Source of the DNA: CAVXFS01 sp963761115
GTDB lineage: Bacteria > Pseudomonadota > Gammaproteobacteria > Burkholderiales > Gallionellaceae
NCBI GenBank assembly: GCA_963761115.1
Contig: CAVXFS010000005.1
Coordinates: forward strand, 1,054,001-1,118,000
Direction of reading: 5' to 3'
DNA length: 64,000 nt
Shown here piece after piece: positions 45,431 to 54,569 of this stretch (its first letter is position 1; every line of letters starts with the position of its first letter). The notes beneath the pieces are model-generated. The model had not been told where the DNA came from. It worked only from the letters and a program-made list of their open reading frames with translations, and searched no databases. The position numbers were made by a program, and so were the translations under genes.

Positions 45431-47260
45431 ATGTCCTTCCGTTCTGCAGTCATGTCCAATCGCTTTCTGGCGCGCATCGTGCGTGTGCTGGATTGGCAAC
45501 AATTCGGCCGTTATCTGCCGTGGCTGGTACTGGTCGTGTCGCTGGCATTTACCTACCGCCTGTGGCATCGGGAGCAGGTGCAGAGGTTACAGGAGTTGCA
45601 AGCCGAATTCGTAGCCAACATGCATGAAACCGTTGGCAATGTCGAGCAGCGCATGATCACCTATGAGCAGATGCTGCGCGGTGCGCAAGGCCTGTTTGCG
45701 GCATCGGGCGTGATGGACCGGACCCGATTCTATTCCTATATCAGCATGCTAAACCTGGGGGAGAATTTCCCCGGTGTACAGGGCATGGGGTTTGCATTGA
45801 TAGTGCGCCCTGGCCAGGTACAAAGCCATGTCGAGTCGGTACGCAAGGAAGGCTTGCCCGATTATTCGATCCAGCCGCAAGGAAATCGCGATATGTATGC
45901 CCCCGGGGTCTTTGTCGAGCCGTTTTCGGAGTCCAACATCCAATCATTAGGCATCGACAACTATGCCGATCCGGTGCGCCGGATCGCAATGGATCAGGCC
46001 CGTGATACGGATAGTCCGGTCAACAGCGGGAAAGTGCTGTTGCAGGAAACAGATGGCCATGTACGCGCGGGTTTTTTGATGTTCATGCCCATATACAGGA
46101 ACAGCCAGCCACACCAGACGCTCAAGCAGCGCCGCGACAACATCATCGGCTGGGTTTATGCCTCATCGCGCATGCAGTCCATGATGGAAGGCATTCGCGG
46201 GGAAAGCCGCGAAAATATCGATATCGAAGTCCATGATGGTAACGATATTTCCGACGAATCCCTGCTATATGACTCCGATATCAGCAACAGCCACCTTGCC
46301 TATGAATCGCGTGCCAAATTCAAGGGCACAAAACAGCTGCTGATCGCCAATCATCAGTGGACCATTGCCGCACACTCTTTGCCCGGCTTTGATTACCGGC
46401 TCGAAAGCGGCAGCTCTCGGGTCGTGTACATCAGCCTGATCACCAGTATCCTGTTGTCATTGCTTACCGGATTGCTGGTTTATGGCCGGGCTCGCGCGCT
46501 GGAAGACTCCATCGAGATATCCGAAAGGGGGGCGCGTTATCGGCAGATGTTCGAGGAAAATCCGGCTATTGCATACCTGATGGATCCGGCCACCGGACAG
46601 ATCGTGGATGCCAATACGGCAGCGATCGAATTCTGGGGCTATACACAGGATGAGTTGCGCAAGATGAATATTGCCCAGATCAGCTTCATCCCGAGCGACA
46701 AGATCGTTGAGGTGATGGGGATCATCAAGCGCGGATCGACCCATCGCATCGTCATGCAGCATCGCACCAAAAGCGGGGACATCCGCTTCGTCGAGGTATT
46801 CAGCGGTCCGTTCACCTTTCGGGGAAGGAACCTGCGTTACTCCATAGCGCATGACATTACCATGCGCAAGGCAGCGGAAAAGGAGCGCCTGCTTGCCAGT
46901 CTGGTGTTCAATAGCATCGAATTCGCAGTGGCGGTCACTGATCCGGACAATAAGATCGTGATGATCAATCCGGCCTTTACTGCCATAACCGGTTATGCCC
47001 TCGACGAGGTGGTTGGCAGAAACCCGAACATGCTTGCATCGGGCAAGCATACGCCAGAGTTTTATCGGCGTATGTGGGCGATTCTGGCAAGCACCGGAAA
47101 ATGGAGCGGCGAGATATGGGATCGTCGCAAGAATGGGGATGTTTATCTTGAGCACCTGACCATCAAGGCAGTATTTGATGAGGGTGGCATGTTGACCAAT
47201 TACGTGGCGGTATTCTCTGAAATTCCAACACCCAGAGAGGCAGTCCCGGAAAGCAGCTAA
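45431..47260 (+). CDS. Membrane CHASE-PAS-PAS protein without output domain
   Basis: About 609 residues. One membrane segment (YLPWLVLVVSLAFTYRL) near residues 28-45, then a periplasmic CHASE domain (about 75-275, with FPGVQGMGFALIV and PVRRIAMDQARDTD), a second membrane segment (VVYISLITSILLSLLTGLLV), and two PAS domains (about 375-490 and 495-600; MFEENPAIAYLMDP and NSIEFAVAVTDPDNKIVMIN). It stops after the second PAS; no kinase, GGDEF or EAL follows. Starts at 45419 (TTG) and 45452 are also open. It may act through a partner, or be a truncated remnant of a longer sensor. Confidence 0.85.
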   Translation: MSFRSAVMSNRFLARIVRVLDWQQFGRYLPWLVLVVSLAFTYRLWHREQVQRLQELQAEFVANMHETVGNVEQRMITYEQMLRGAQGLFAASGVMDRTRFYSYISMLNLGENFPGVQGMGFALIVRPGQVQSHVESVRKEGLPDYSIQPQGNRDMYAPGVFVEPFSESNIQSLGIDNYADPVRRIAMDQARDTDSPVNSGKVLLQETDGHVRAGFLMFMPIYRNSQPHQTLKQRRDNIIGWVYASSRMQSMMEGIRGESRENIDIEVHDGNDISDESLLYDSDISNSHLAYESRAKFKGTKQLLIANHQWTIAAHSLPGFDYRLESGSSRVVYISLITSILLSLLTGLLVYGRARALEDSIEISERGARYRQMFEENPAIAYLMDPATGQIVDANTAAIEFWGYTQDELRKMNIAQISFIPSDKIVEVMGIIKRGSTHRIVMQHRTKSGDIRFVEVFSGPFTFRGRNLRYSIAHDITMRKAAEKERLLASLVFNSIEFAVAVTDPDNKIVMINPAFTAITGYALDEVVGRNPNMLASGKHTPEFYRRMWAILASTGKWSGEIWDRRKNGDVYLEHLTIKAVFDEGGMLTNYVAVFSEIPTPREAVPESS

Positions 47261-47516
47261 GTTGGGATCAACTTGTTGCCGGCGCTGCCTTGGGGTGCAC
47301 CGGTAATCCTCCAGGCGCTCTTTCCGGGAGCGCTACCGATTGCTGCTGCGGCTTAAGGTTCTTGTCAGATACCGTGCCGCTGGAGCATTGCTGAACAACC
47401 GTGAGAAATTGGGCTTCCTCTGCCTGTTCAGCGGTGACCACTGCACAGATATATACAAGAGTGCAACAGTGCTGCAAATAGGGATTTTTATTTATCCCAT
47501 TCGCCGTTATAGTTGC

Positions 47517-50048
47517 ATGAAGCATTTTTATTGGAGACACATCATCAATTCCAGGCCTTTCAAGATCAGCAAGCCGGTAGCCGGCATTTTCAACCTGCCT
47601 CCCCTGGGTATGGATGGCGCAAGCATAGCCGAGGATTTCCGGGGCTATTTCAGTCATACCCTGGGACGCAACGATTTGAACCAGGCGGCATTCCACGTCT
47701 ATACCTCGCTGTCGCTGGCGTTGCGCGACCGACTGGTTGAGCGCTGGAAGCAGACCCAGGCTGCCTATGACGAGCAGGACTGCAAGCGCACTTACTACCT
47801 GTCGCTGGAGTTTCTGATGGGCAGGGCTTTGGGCAATGCCATGCTCAACCTGGATGTCGAGGCACCCACGGCTGATGCGCTACGCAACCTCGGTCTGGTG
47901 ATGGAGGAGATTTCCTGCCAGGAGCACGATGCCGGACTGGGCAACGGCGGCCTCGGCCGGCTGGCCGCATGTTTCCTTGACAGTTGCGCGACGCTGCAGC
48001 TGCCGGTGGTCGGTTACGGACTGCGCTATGAATACGGCATGTTCCGCCAGAAGATCGAGAACGGGTATCAGGTCGAAGAGCCGGACCACTGGTTGACTAA
48101 CGGGAACCCGTGGGAGATCGAGCGTTCCGAGTTTTCGATGCGGGTCAAGTTCGGCGGTCATACCGAGATGCATGCGGATGCGAAAGGACGCTTGCGGTCG
48201 CACTGGAAATACACCAATGACGTGATGGCTGTGCCTTATGACGTGCCTGTGCCCGGCTACCATAACGGTACGGTGAATACATTGCGCCTGTGGAAAGCGA
48301 CCGCCACGGAAGAATTCAGCCTGAGCGACTTCAATGCCGGTAGCTATGCCGAATCGGTGGCTGCCAAGAACGAGGCCGAACACATCACCATGGTGCTGTA
48401 CCCGAACGATGCCAGCGAGAACGGCAAGGAATTGCGCTTGCGCCAGCAATATTTCCTCGCCTCGGCCAGCTTGCAGGATGTGCTGAGACTATGGGTAGGC
48501 AAGTATGGCAGGGATTTCAGCAAGTTCGCCGACAAGAATTTCTTTCAGTTGAACGACACCCATCCAACCTGCGCCGTGCCGGAAATGATGCGCCTGCTGA
48601 TGGATGAATACGGGCTGGAATGGGATGAGGCATGGGATATCACCGGCAAGACCGTCGCTTACACCAATCACACCCTGTTGCCCGAGGCGCTCGAGCGCTG
48701 GTCGGTCAGCATGTTTGGCCGTTTGTTGCCGAGGCTGCTGGAGATCGTTTACGAGATCAATGCGCGTTTCCTGGCAGCCGTGGCGCTGCAGTGGCCGGAC
48801 GATATCGACCGCCAGCGGCGCATGTCCATCATCGAGGACGGCCATGAGCAATATGTGCGCATGGCATATCTGGCGGTGGTCGCCAGCAAGTCGGTGAATG
48901 GCGTGGCGGAACTGCATTCGCAATTGCTGAAGCAGCACCTGTTCCATGATTTCTACGAGATGTGGCCGGAAAAATTCAACAACAAGACCAACGGCGTGAC
49001 GCCGCGGCGCTGGATGAAATGGAGCAACCCTGCGCTGAGCGCCTTGATCACGCGGACCATCGGCAGCGGCTGGATCACCAACATGGATGCGCTGAAGCTG
49101 ATTGCACCCCATGTTGACAATGCCGGGTTCCGCACTGAATGGCGCGCGATCAAGCAAGCCAACAAGGCGCGGCTGGCGGAAATGGTGCAGCGCGATTGCG
49201 GCGTGACGTTCGATACTGCTGCGCTGTTCGATGTCCAGGTCAAGCGTATCCATGAATACAAACGGCAATTACTCAACATATTGCATGTCATTCATCTTTA
49301 CGACCGCATCAGGCGCGGCGATATCGCCGACTGGACGCCGCGTTGCGTGCTGATCGGCGGCAAGGCCGCGCCGGGTTACAGGCTTGCCAAGCGCATCATC
49401 AAGCTGGCCGGTTCGGTGGCGCATGTGATCAACAGCGATCCTGCCACGGCAGGATTGCTGAGGCTGGCCTTTTTGCCGGATTACCGGGTGACGGCGATGG
49501 AAGTGATCTGCGCGGGTACGGATCTGTCGGAACAGATCTCCACTGCCGGCAAGGAGGCATCCGGAACCGGCAACATGAAATTCATGATGAATGGCGCATT
49601 GACCATCGGCACGCTGGATGGGGCAAACATCGAGATACGCGAGGAGGCGGGTGCGGAGAATTTTTTCCTGTTCGGTCTTTCCGCAGCCGAAGTCGAAGCC
49701 ATGCGCAGTCATTACGATCCGGCAGAATTCATCGCTGCGGACGAGGACCTGAAGCGGGTGATGGCATTGCTGAAGGGCGGGCATTTCAACCTGAATGAAG
49801 AGGGCGTGTTCGATTCGATAATCCATGCCATTGAAAGCAGCAGCGACCCCTGGTTGACGGCTGCCGATTTTCGCGCTTTCGTCGATGCGCAGCAGGAGGT
49901 GGCGATCGCCTACCGCGATACCGAGAGATGGACGCGCATGAGCATCCACAACACAGCGGCCAGCGGTAAATTTTCCAGCGACCGCACGATAACGGACTAC
50001 AACAACGATATCTGGCATTTGCCCAGAGTCCCAGCCAAACCGGTCTGA
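47517..50048 (+). CDS. glgP: Glycogen/starch phosphorylase
   Basis: About 843 residues. YYLSLEFLMGRALGNAMLNL and GNGGLGRLAACFLDS are N-terminal boxes. The PLP-binding end has STAGKEASGTGNMKFMMNGA, with the Schiff-base lysine in GNMKF. It releases glucose-1-phosphate from alpha-1,4-glucans. The start is uncertain: the ATG at 47517 has a poor ribosome site, and the next ATG (47610, MDGASIAEDF) lies just before the conserved part. It is followed 28 bases later by glgA. Confidence 0.95.
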   Translation: MKHFYWRHIINSRPFKISKPVAGIFNLPPLGMDGASIAEDFRGYFSHTLGRNDLNQAAFHVYTSLSLALRDRLVERWKQTQAAYDEQDCKRTYYLSLEFLMGRALGNAMLNLDVEAPTADALRNLGLVMEEISCQEHDAGLGNGGLGRLAACFLDSCATLQLPVVGYGLRYEYGMFRQKIENGYQVEEPDHWLTNGNPWEIERSEFSMRVKFGGHTEMHADAKGRLRSHWKYTNDVMAVPYDVPVPGYHNGTVNTLRLWKATATEEFSLSDFNAGSYAESVAAKNEAEHITMVLYPNDASENGKELRLRQQYFLASASLQDVLRLWVGKYGRDFSKFADKNFFQLNDTHPTCAVPEMMRLLMDEYGLEWDEAWDITGKTVAYTNHTLLPEALERWSVSMFGRLLPRLLEIVYEINARFLAAVALQWPDDIDRQRRMSIIEDGHEQYVRMAYLAVVASKSVNGVAELHSQLLKQHLFHDFYEMWPEKFNNKTNGVTPRRWMKWSNPALSALITRTIGSGWITNMDALKLIAPHVDNAGFRTEWRAIKQANKARLAEMVQRDCGVTFDTAALFDVQVKRIHEYKRQLLNILHVIHLYDRIRRGDIADWTPRCVLIGGKAAPGYRLAKRIIKLAGSVAHVINSDPATAGLLRLAFLPDYRVTAMEVICAGTDLSEQISTAGKEASGTGNMKFMMNGALTIGTLDGANIEIREEAGAENFFLFGLSAAEVEAMRSHYDPAEFIAADEDLKRVMALLKGGHFNLNEEGVFDSIIHAIESSSDPWLTAADFRAFVDAQQEVAIAYRDTERWTRMSIHNTAASGKFSSDRTITDYNNDIWHLPRVPAKPV

Positions 50049-50076
50049 CGGTAATAACTTTCAAGGACCCGTGAAC

Positions 50077-51522
50077 ATGCGTGTGCTGCTCGTCACATCT
50101 GAAATGACGCCGTTGATCAAGACCGGCGGCCTGGCCGACGTCAGCGGTGCATTGCCGCTTGCATTGCAGGAACTGGGTGTGGAAACCAGGATACTGTTAC
50201 CAGGCTATCCGCAAGTGCTGAAGGCCTTGCCCGGACTGAAACGCGTTGCGTCGTTCCCTGCGCTATACGATTTTCCGCCCGCGCGCCTGCTGGCCGGTGG
50301 ATTGCCCAATGGCGAGCAAGTCTGGGTGATCGAATGTCCCGATCTCTACCAGCGTGGCGGCGGCCCCTATCAGGACAGTCACGGCCATGACTGGCCGGAC
50401 AATGCACATCGTTTCGGGTTGCTGTCCTGGGTCGCTGCTCATCTGAGCGGTGCGGATTCGCCAATCAAATGGAAGCCGGATGTCGTTCATTGCAACGACT
50501 GGCAGACCGGGTTGACGCCCGCCTATATGCATTTTGCAGGCAGCCCTGTTCCCAGCGTGATGTCGATACACAACCTGGCGTTCCAGGGCATATTCCCGCC
50601 GCAACTGATAACGGACATGGGATTGCCGGAAGCATCCTTTGCCAGCGAGGGAGTCGAATATTATGGCAGCCTGTCGTTCCTGAAGGCCGGGCTGTATTAC
50701 GCCGACCAGATCACGACCGTGAGTCCTTCGTATGCGCTGGAGATACAGACGCCGGAATTGGGCTTTGGCATGCATGGGTTGCTGGCAGACCGGCATGACG
50801 ATCTGACCGGTATACTCAATGGTGTCGATTATGCCGAGTGGGATCCGGCAACGGATCCCCATCTGGTCAAGGCCTATGACGCGTCGAACCTGAAGGGAAA
50901 GGATATCAACAAGGCGGAATTGCAAAAACGCATGGGTTTGCACCCGGACCCGAAAATCCCCCTGTTCGGGCTGGTGAGCCGTTTCACTGCGCAGAAGGGA
51001 GTGGACCTGGTACTGGCCATAGCCAAATATCTGGTCTCGATGCCGGCGCAACTTGTGCTGCTGGGCAGCGGCGATCCGGCCATGCAACTGGAAGCACAGA
51101 AACTGTCGCAACGACATGCCGGGCAGATCGGGGTGAAGATCGGCTTCGACGAGGGACTGTCCCACCTGATCGAGGCCGGTTCGGATATATTCCTGATGCC
51201 GTCGCGTTTTGAACCGTGCGGACTCAACCAGATGTACAGCCAGCGTTATGGCACGCCGCCGGTGGTGCATGCAACTGGTGGCCTCGGCGACACGGTGGTG
51301 GACTTTAACCCGGCGACGCTGGCCAGCGGCAAGGCCAGCGGATTCGTGTTCGAGGAGATGGAAGCGACAGCGCTGCTGGCCGCCGTGTACCGTGCGGCCA
51401 CTGTCTACCGCGACAAGAAGACCTTTCGGGCGCTGCAGCTGAACGGCATGAACATGGATTTCAGCTGGGGGAAAAGCGCGGCAGCGTACCGCGACATTTA
51501 CCAGCGACTGTTGAAGCGGTAA
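50077..51522 (+). CDS. glgA: Glycogen synthase, ADP-glucose type
   Basis: About 481 residues of GT5. MRVLLVTSEMTPLIKTGGLA contains the ADP-glucose-binding KTGGL. VVHCNDWQTGLTPAY and PSVMSIHNLAFQG follow, and the C-terminal donor box is MPSRFEPCGLNQMYSQRYGT. A GTG two codons upstream is nearer to the AAGGA site and may be the real start. It follows glgP in an operon-like order; branching enzyme and ADP-glucose pyrophosphorylase are not in the window. Confidence 0.95.
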   Translation: MRVLLVTSEMTPLIKTGGLADVSGALPLALQELGVETRILLPGYPQVLKALPGLKRVASFPALYDFPPARLLAGGLPNGEQVWVIECPDLYQRGGGPYQDSHGHDWPDNAHRFGLLSWVAAHLSGADSPIKWKPDVVHCNDWQTGLTPAYMHFAGSPVPSVMSIHNLAFQGIFPPQLITDMGLPEASFASEGVEYYGSLSFLKAGLYYADQITTVSPSYALEIQTPELGFGMHGLLADRHDDLTGILNGVDYAEWDPATDPHLVKAYDASNLKGKDINKAELQKRMGLHPDPKIPLFGLVSRFTAQKGVDLVLAIAKYLVSMPAQLVLLGSGDPAMQLEAQKLSQRHAGQIGVKIGFDEGLSHLIEAGSDIFLMPSRFEPCGLNQMYSQRYGTPPVVHATGGLGDTVVDFNPATLASGKASGFVFEEMEATALLAAVYRAATVYRDKKTFRALQLNGMNMDFSWGKSAAAYRDIYQRLLKR

Positions 51523-51599
51523 CCGTGGCAGGGTGGAACGATGCCCAGCGAGGTGAAAGCGCCATGCACAATTCACCCGATGCATAAACAAGGGGGAGC

Positions 51600-53576
51600 A
51601 TGCATACTCTGTGGAAAGATACCGAGGCGTCTGGCTGTGGCAGTGAACTCGAATTGCGCGTCTATACCTCGCGCCTGCTCGGACAGGATAAGACGCTGGT
51701 CTTGCATGGCGGCGGAAATACGTCAGTAAAGATTAAAGAAAATAATGTATTGGGCGATGAAATTGATGTTATTTATGTAAAGGGCAGCGGCTGGGACCTG
51801 GAGACGATCGCCGCCGCAGGATTCACCCCGGTGCATCTGGAGCACCTGAAAAAACTGGCTGCGCTGCCCGCGCTGTCCGACCCGGAAATGGTCAATCAAC
51901 TGGTCACCCACCAGACCCGCGCCGCGGCGCCGGTGCCGTCAGTGGAAGCCATCCTGCACGCGATCCTGCCTTATCCCTATGTCGACCACACCCATGCCGA
52001 TGCGATCATCGCGATCACCAATACGGCGGATGGCGAGGCGAGGATACGAGCGATCTATGGCGACACGGTGGTGGTCATTCCCTATGTCATGCCGGGATTC
52101 GATCTGGCCAGGTCGTGCGCCGAGCGCTTTGCCGCCGACGCCGGACCCAATACGCAGGGCATGGTATTGCTGAATCACGGTATCTTCTCGTTCGGTCAGA
52201 CTGCCAGGGAATCCTACGAGCGGATGATCCTGCTGGTGGATCGCGCAGAGGCATACCTGAAACAACATGACGCATGGGAGGTTGCGCCGTCCTCTGTGAC
52301 TGCCGCGCACAGCATCGAACTGGCGCGCGAGCAGGCGCAGTTGCGCGCCGACATTTCCGGCGTGGCCGGGTTTCCGCTTATCGTCGCGCGCCATGCCGGC
52401 GACCGCACCCTGTCCTTCGCGCGCCATGCGGATGTGGCCACGATCGCGCAACAAGGTCCGGCCACCCCCGATCACGTGATCCGCACCAAGCGCCTGCCGC
52501 TGCTGGGCCGCAACGTGGCAGCGTATGCCGCACGCTATCGGGAGTATTTTCAAGTTCATGAGCCGCAGGCACAGGAACGCAAGACCATGCTCGATGCCGC
52601 GCCGCGCGTGGTGCTGGATACGGAACTGGGGCTGTGCGCGGCGGGCCGCAGCGCGAAGGATGCGGCCATCGTCGCCGACATCTACCGGCACACGATCGAC
52701 ATCATCCTGCGCGCCACCGCCCTCGGCGGCTATCAGGCGCTGCCGGCGCAGGATATCTTCGATGTCGAATACTGGGACCTGGAGCAGGCCAAGCTGCGCA
52801 AGGGCGGCAAGCCGCTGGCGTTCAGCGGCGAAGTCGCGCTGGTCACCGGTGCGGCATCCGGCATCGGCCGCGCCTGTGTCGACTCGCTGCTGGCGCGCGG
52901 CGCGGCGGTGATCGCGCTCGACCTTGATGACAGGATTTCCAGTATGAAGGAGGGCGCCAGCTTCCTCGGCCTGAAGTGCGACCTCACCTCGGAAGAACAG
53001 TTCATGCGGGTGCTGGCGCAGGGCATCGAAACTTTCGGCGGTCTCGACATGCTGGTGCTGAACGCGGGCATCTTTCCCGGCGGTTGCCGCATCGAGTCGC
53101 TGAAGAACGAACAGTGGCAGCAGGTGATGCGCATCAACCTGGATGCCAACCTGGTGCTGATGCGCGAATGCCACCCGTTCCTCAAGCTTGCGCCGCGCGG
53201 CGGGCGGGTGGTGGTGATCGGTTCGAAGAACGTGTCGGCCCCCGGTCCCGGCGCTGCCGCGTATTCCGCTTCCAAGGCTGCGCTCAACCAGCTTGCACGC
53301 GTTGCCGCACTGGAGTGGGGCGCCGACAACATCCGCATCAACTCGCTGCACCCGAACGCGGTGTTCGACACCGGACTGTGGACGCCGGAAGTACTGGCCG
53401 CGCGCGCCAAACACTATGGACTGAGTGTCGAAGAATACAAGACCAATAACGTGCTGAAGACCGAAGTGACCAGCAAGGACGTGGCGGAACTGGCGGCCGA
53501 ACTGTGCGGGCCGTTGTTCGCCAAGACCACGGGCGCGCAGATCCCGGTGGATGGCGGCAACGACAGGGTGATATAG
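51600..53576 (+). CDS. Bifunctional aldolase/short-chain dehydrogenase (RhaD-SDR fusion)
   Basis: 658 residues. The N-terminal half is a class II aldolase/adducin domain: LVLHGGGNTSVKI, YPYVDHTHADAIIAITNTAD (zinc histidines) and VLLNHGIFSFGQTA. The C-terminal half is a classical SDR: VALVTGAASGIGRACVDSLL (cofactor), LVLNAGIFPGG, and the active-site SKNVSAPGPGAAAYSASKAA with the Tyr-x3-Lys. Such fusions are annotated as rhamnulose-1-phosphate aldolase/lactaldehyde dehydrogenase. No rhamnose genes are nearby, so the real substrate is open. Confidence 0.88.
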   Translation: MHTLWKDTEASGCGSELELRVYTSRLLGQDKTLVLHGGGNTSVKIKENNVLGDEIDVIYVKGSGWDLETIAAAGFTPVHLEHLKKLAALPALSDPEMVNQLVTHQTRAAAPVPSVEAILHAILPYPYVDHTHADAIIAITNTADGEARIRAIYGDTVVVIPYVMPGFDLARSCAERFAADAGPNTQGMVLLNHGIFSFGQTARESYERMILLVDRAEAYLKQHDAWEVAPSSVTAAHSIELAREQAQLRADISGVAGFPLIVARHAGDRTLSFARHADVATIAQQGPATPDHVIRTKRLPLLGRNVAAYAARYREYFQVHEPQAQERKTMLDAAPRVVLDTELGLCAAGRSAKDAAIVADIYRHTIDIILRATALGGYQALPAQDIFDVEYWDLEQAKLRKGGKPLAFSGEVALVTGAASGIGRACVDSLLARGAAVIALDLDDRISSMKEGASFLGLKCDLTSEEQFMRVLAQGIETFGGLDMLVLNAGIFPGGCRIESLKNEQWQQVMRINLDANLVLMRECHPFLKLAPRGGRVVVIGSKNVSAPGPGAAAYSASKAALNQLARVAALEWGADNIRINSLHPNAVFDTGLWTPEVLAARAKHYGLSVEEYKTNNVLKTEVTSKDVAELAAELCGPLFAKTTGAQIPVDGGNDRVI

Positions 53577-53690
53577 AGCTGGTAGCCTGTGGCGTGTAGC
53601 GTGCAGCTTTGAACCGGCAACAGAGTATCTACGACTGACTCTTTTGCTACTGGCTACAAGCTGCCAGCCCAACAACAAAGGACTTTCGCA

Positions 53691-54569
53691 ATGACAACAC
53701 ACAATTCCATACTCGGCATCATCGGCGGCAGCGGCGTGTATGACATCGACGGCCTGGCCAAGCAGCGCTGGGAAAAGGTCGCTTCGCCGTTTGGCGAGCC
53801 TTCCGATGAATTATTGTTTGGCGAGCTGGACGGGCAGCAACTGGTGTTCCTGCCGCGTCACGGGCGCGGGCACCGGGTCCCGCCTTCCGAGATCAACTTC
53901 CGCGCCAACATCGACGTACTGAAGCGCGCAGGCGTGACCGACGTGATCTCGGTCAGCGCGGTCGGGTCGTTGCGCGAACACCTGAAGCCCGGCACGTTCG
54001 TGATCGTGGACCAGTTCATCGACCGCACCTTCGCGCGCAGCAAATCCTTTTTCGGCAGCGGGCTGGTGGCGCATGTTTCGATGGCGCACCCGGTGTGCCG
54101 ACGGCTGGGTGACCATCTCGAAGCGGCGGCCGAGCAGGCGGGCATTGCCGCGCTGCGCGGCGGCACTTACCTGGTGATGGAAGGCCCGCAGTTCTCCAGC
54201 CTGGCGGAATCCGAGCTGTATCGCAGCTGGGGGTGCGACGTGATCGGCATGACCAACATGCCGGAAGCCAAGCTCGCGCGCGAGGCCGAGCTGTGCTACG
54301 CGACGGTGGCGATGGTCACCGACTTCGATTGCTGGCATCCGGACCATGACGACGTGACCGTGGAACAGATCGTCAAGGTGCTGCTGGCCAACGCCGACAG
54401 GGCGCGCACGCTGGTGAAGCAGGTGGCGCCAAGGGTGGCAGATGATGCCCAGGCCGATGCTTGTTCCTGTCGTCATGCATTGGAACACGCCATCATCACC
54501 TCGCCGCATGCCCGCGATGCGGCAATGATCGCCCGGCTGGATGCCGTTGCCGGGCGCATGCTGAAATGA
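53691..54569 (+). CDS. mtnP: S-methyl-5'-thioadenosine/thioinosine phosphorylase
   Basis: 292 residues of the purine nucleoside phosphorylase family. LGIIGGSGVYDIDGLA at the start, LPRHGRGHRVPPSEINFRAN (phosphate site), VSAVGSLREHLKPG, EGPQFSSLAESELYRSWG, and VIGMTNMPEAKLAREAELCYATVAMVTDFD (base-binding). It recycles MTA from polyamine metabolism. The adenosine/inosine preference is undecided by eye. The stop overlaps the start of the following membrane protein (ATGA). Confidence 0.9.
   Translation: MTTHNSILGIIGGSGVYDIDGLAKQRWEKVASPFGEPSDELLFGELDGQQLVFLPRHGRGHRVPPSEINFRANIDVLKRAGVTDVISVSAVGSLREHLKPGTFVIVDQFIDRTFARSKSFFGSGLVAHVSMAHPVCRRLGDHLEAAAEQAGIAALRGGTYLVMEGPQFSSLAESELYRSWGCDVIGMTNMPEAKLAREAELCYATVAMVTDFDCWHPDHDDVTVEQIVKVLLANADRARTLVKQVAPRVADDAQADACSCRHALEHAIITSPHARDAAMIARLDAVAGRMLK

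Noticed and set aside
47281..47345. Hairpin GCGCTC/GAGCGC as terminator of the CHASE-PAS gene
   Set aside because: The stem is short and no T-run follows; not enough to call a terminator.
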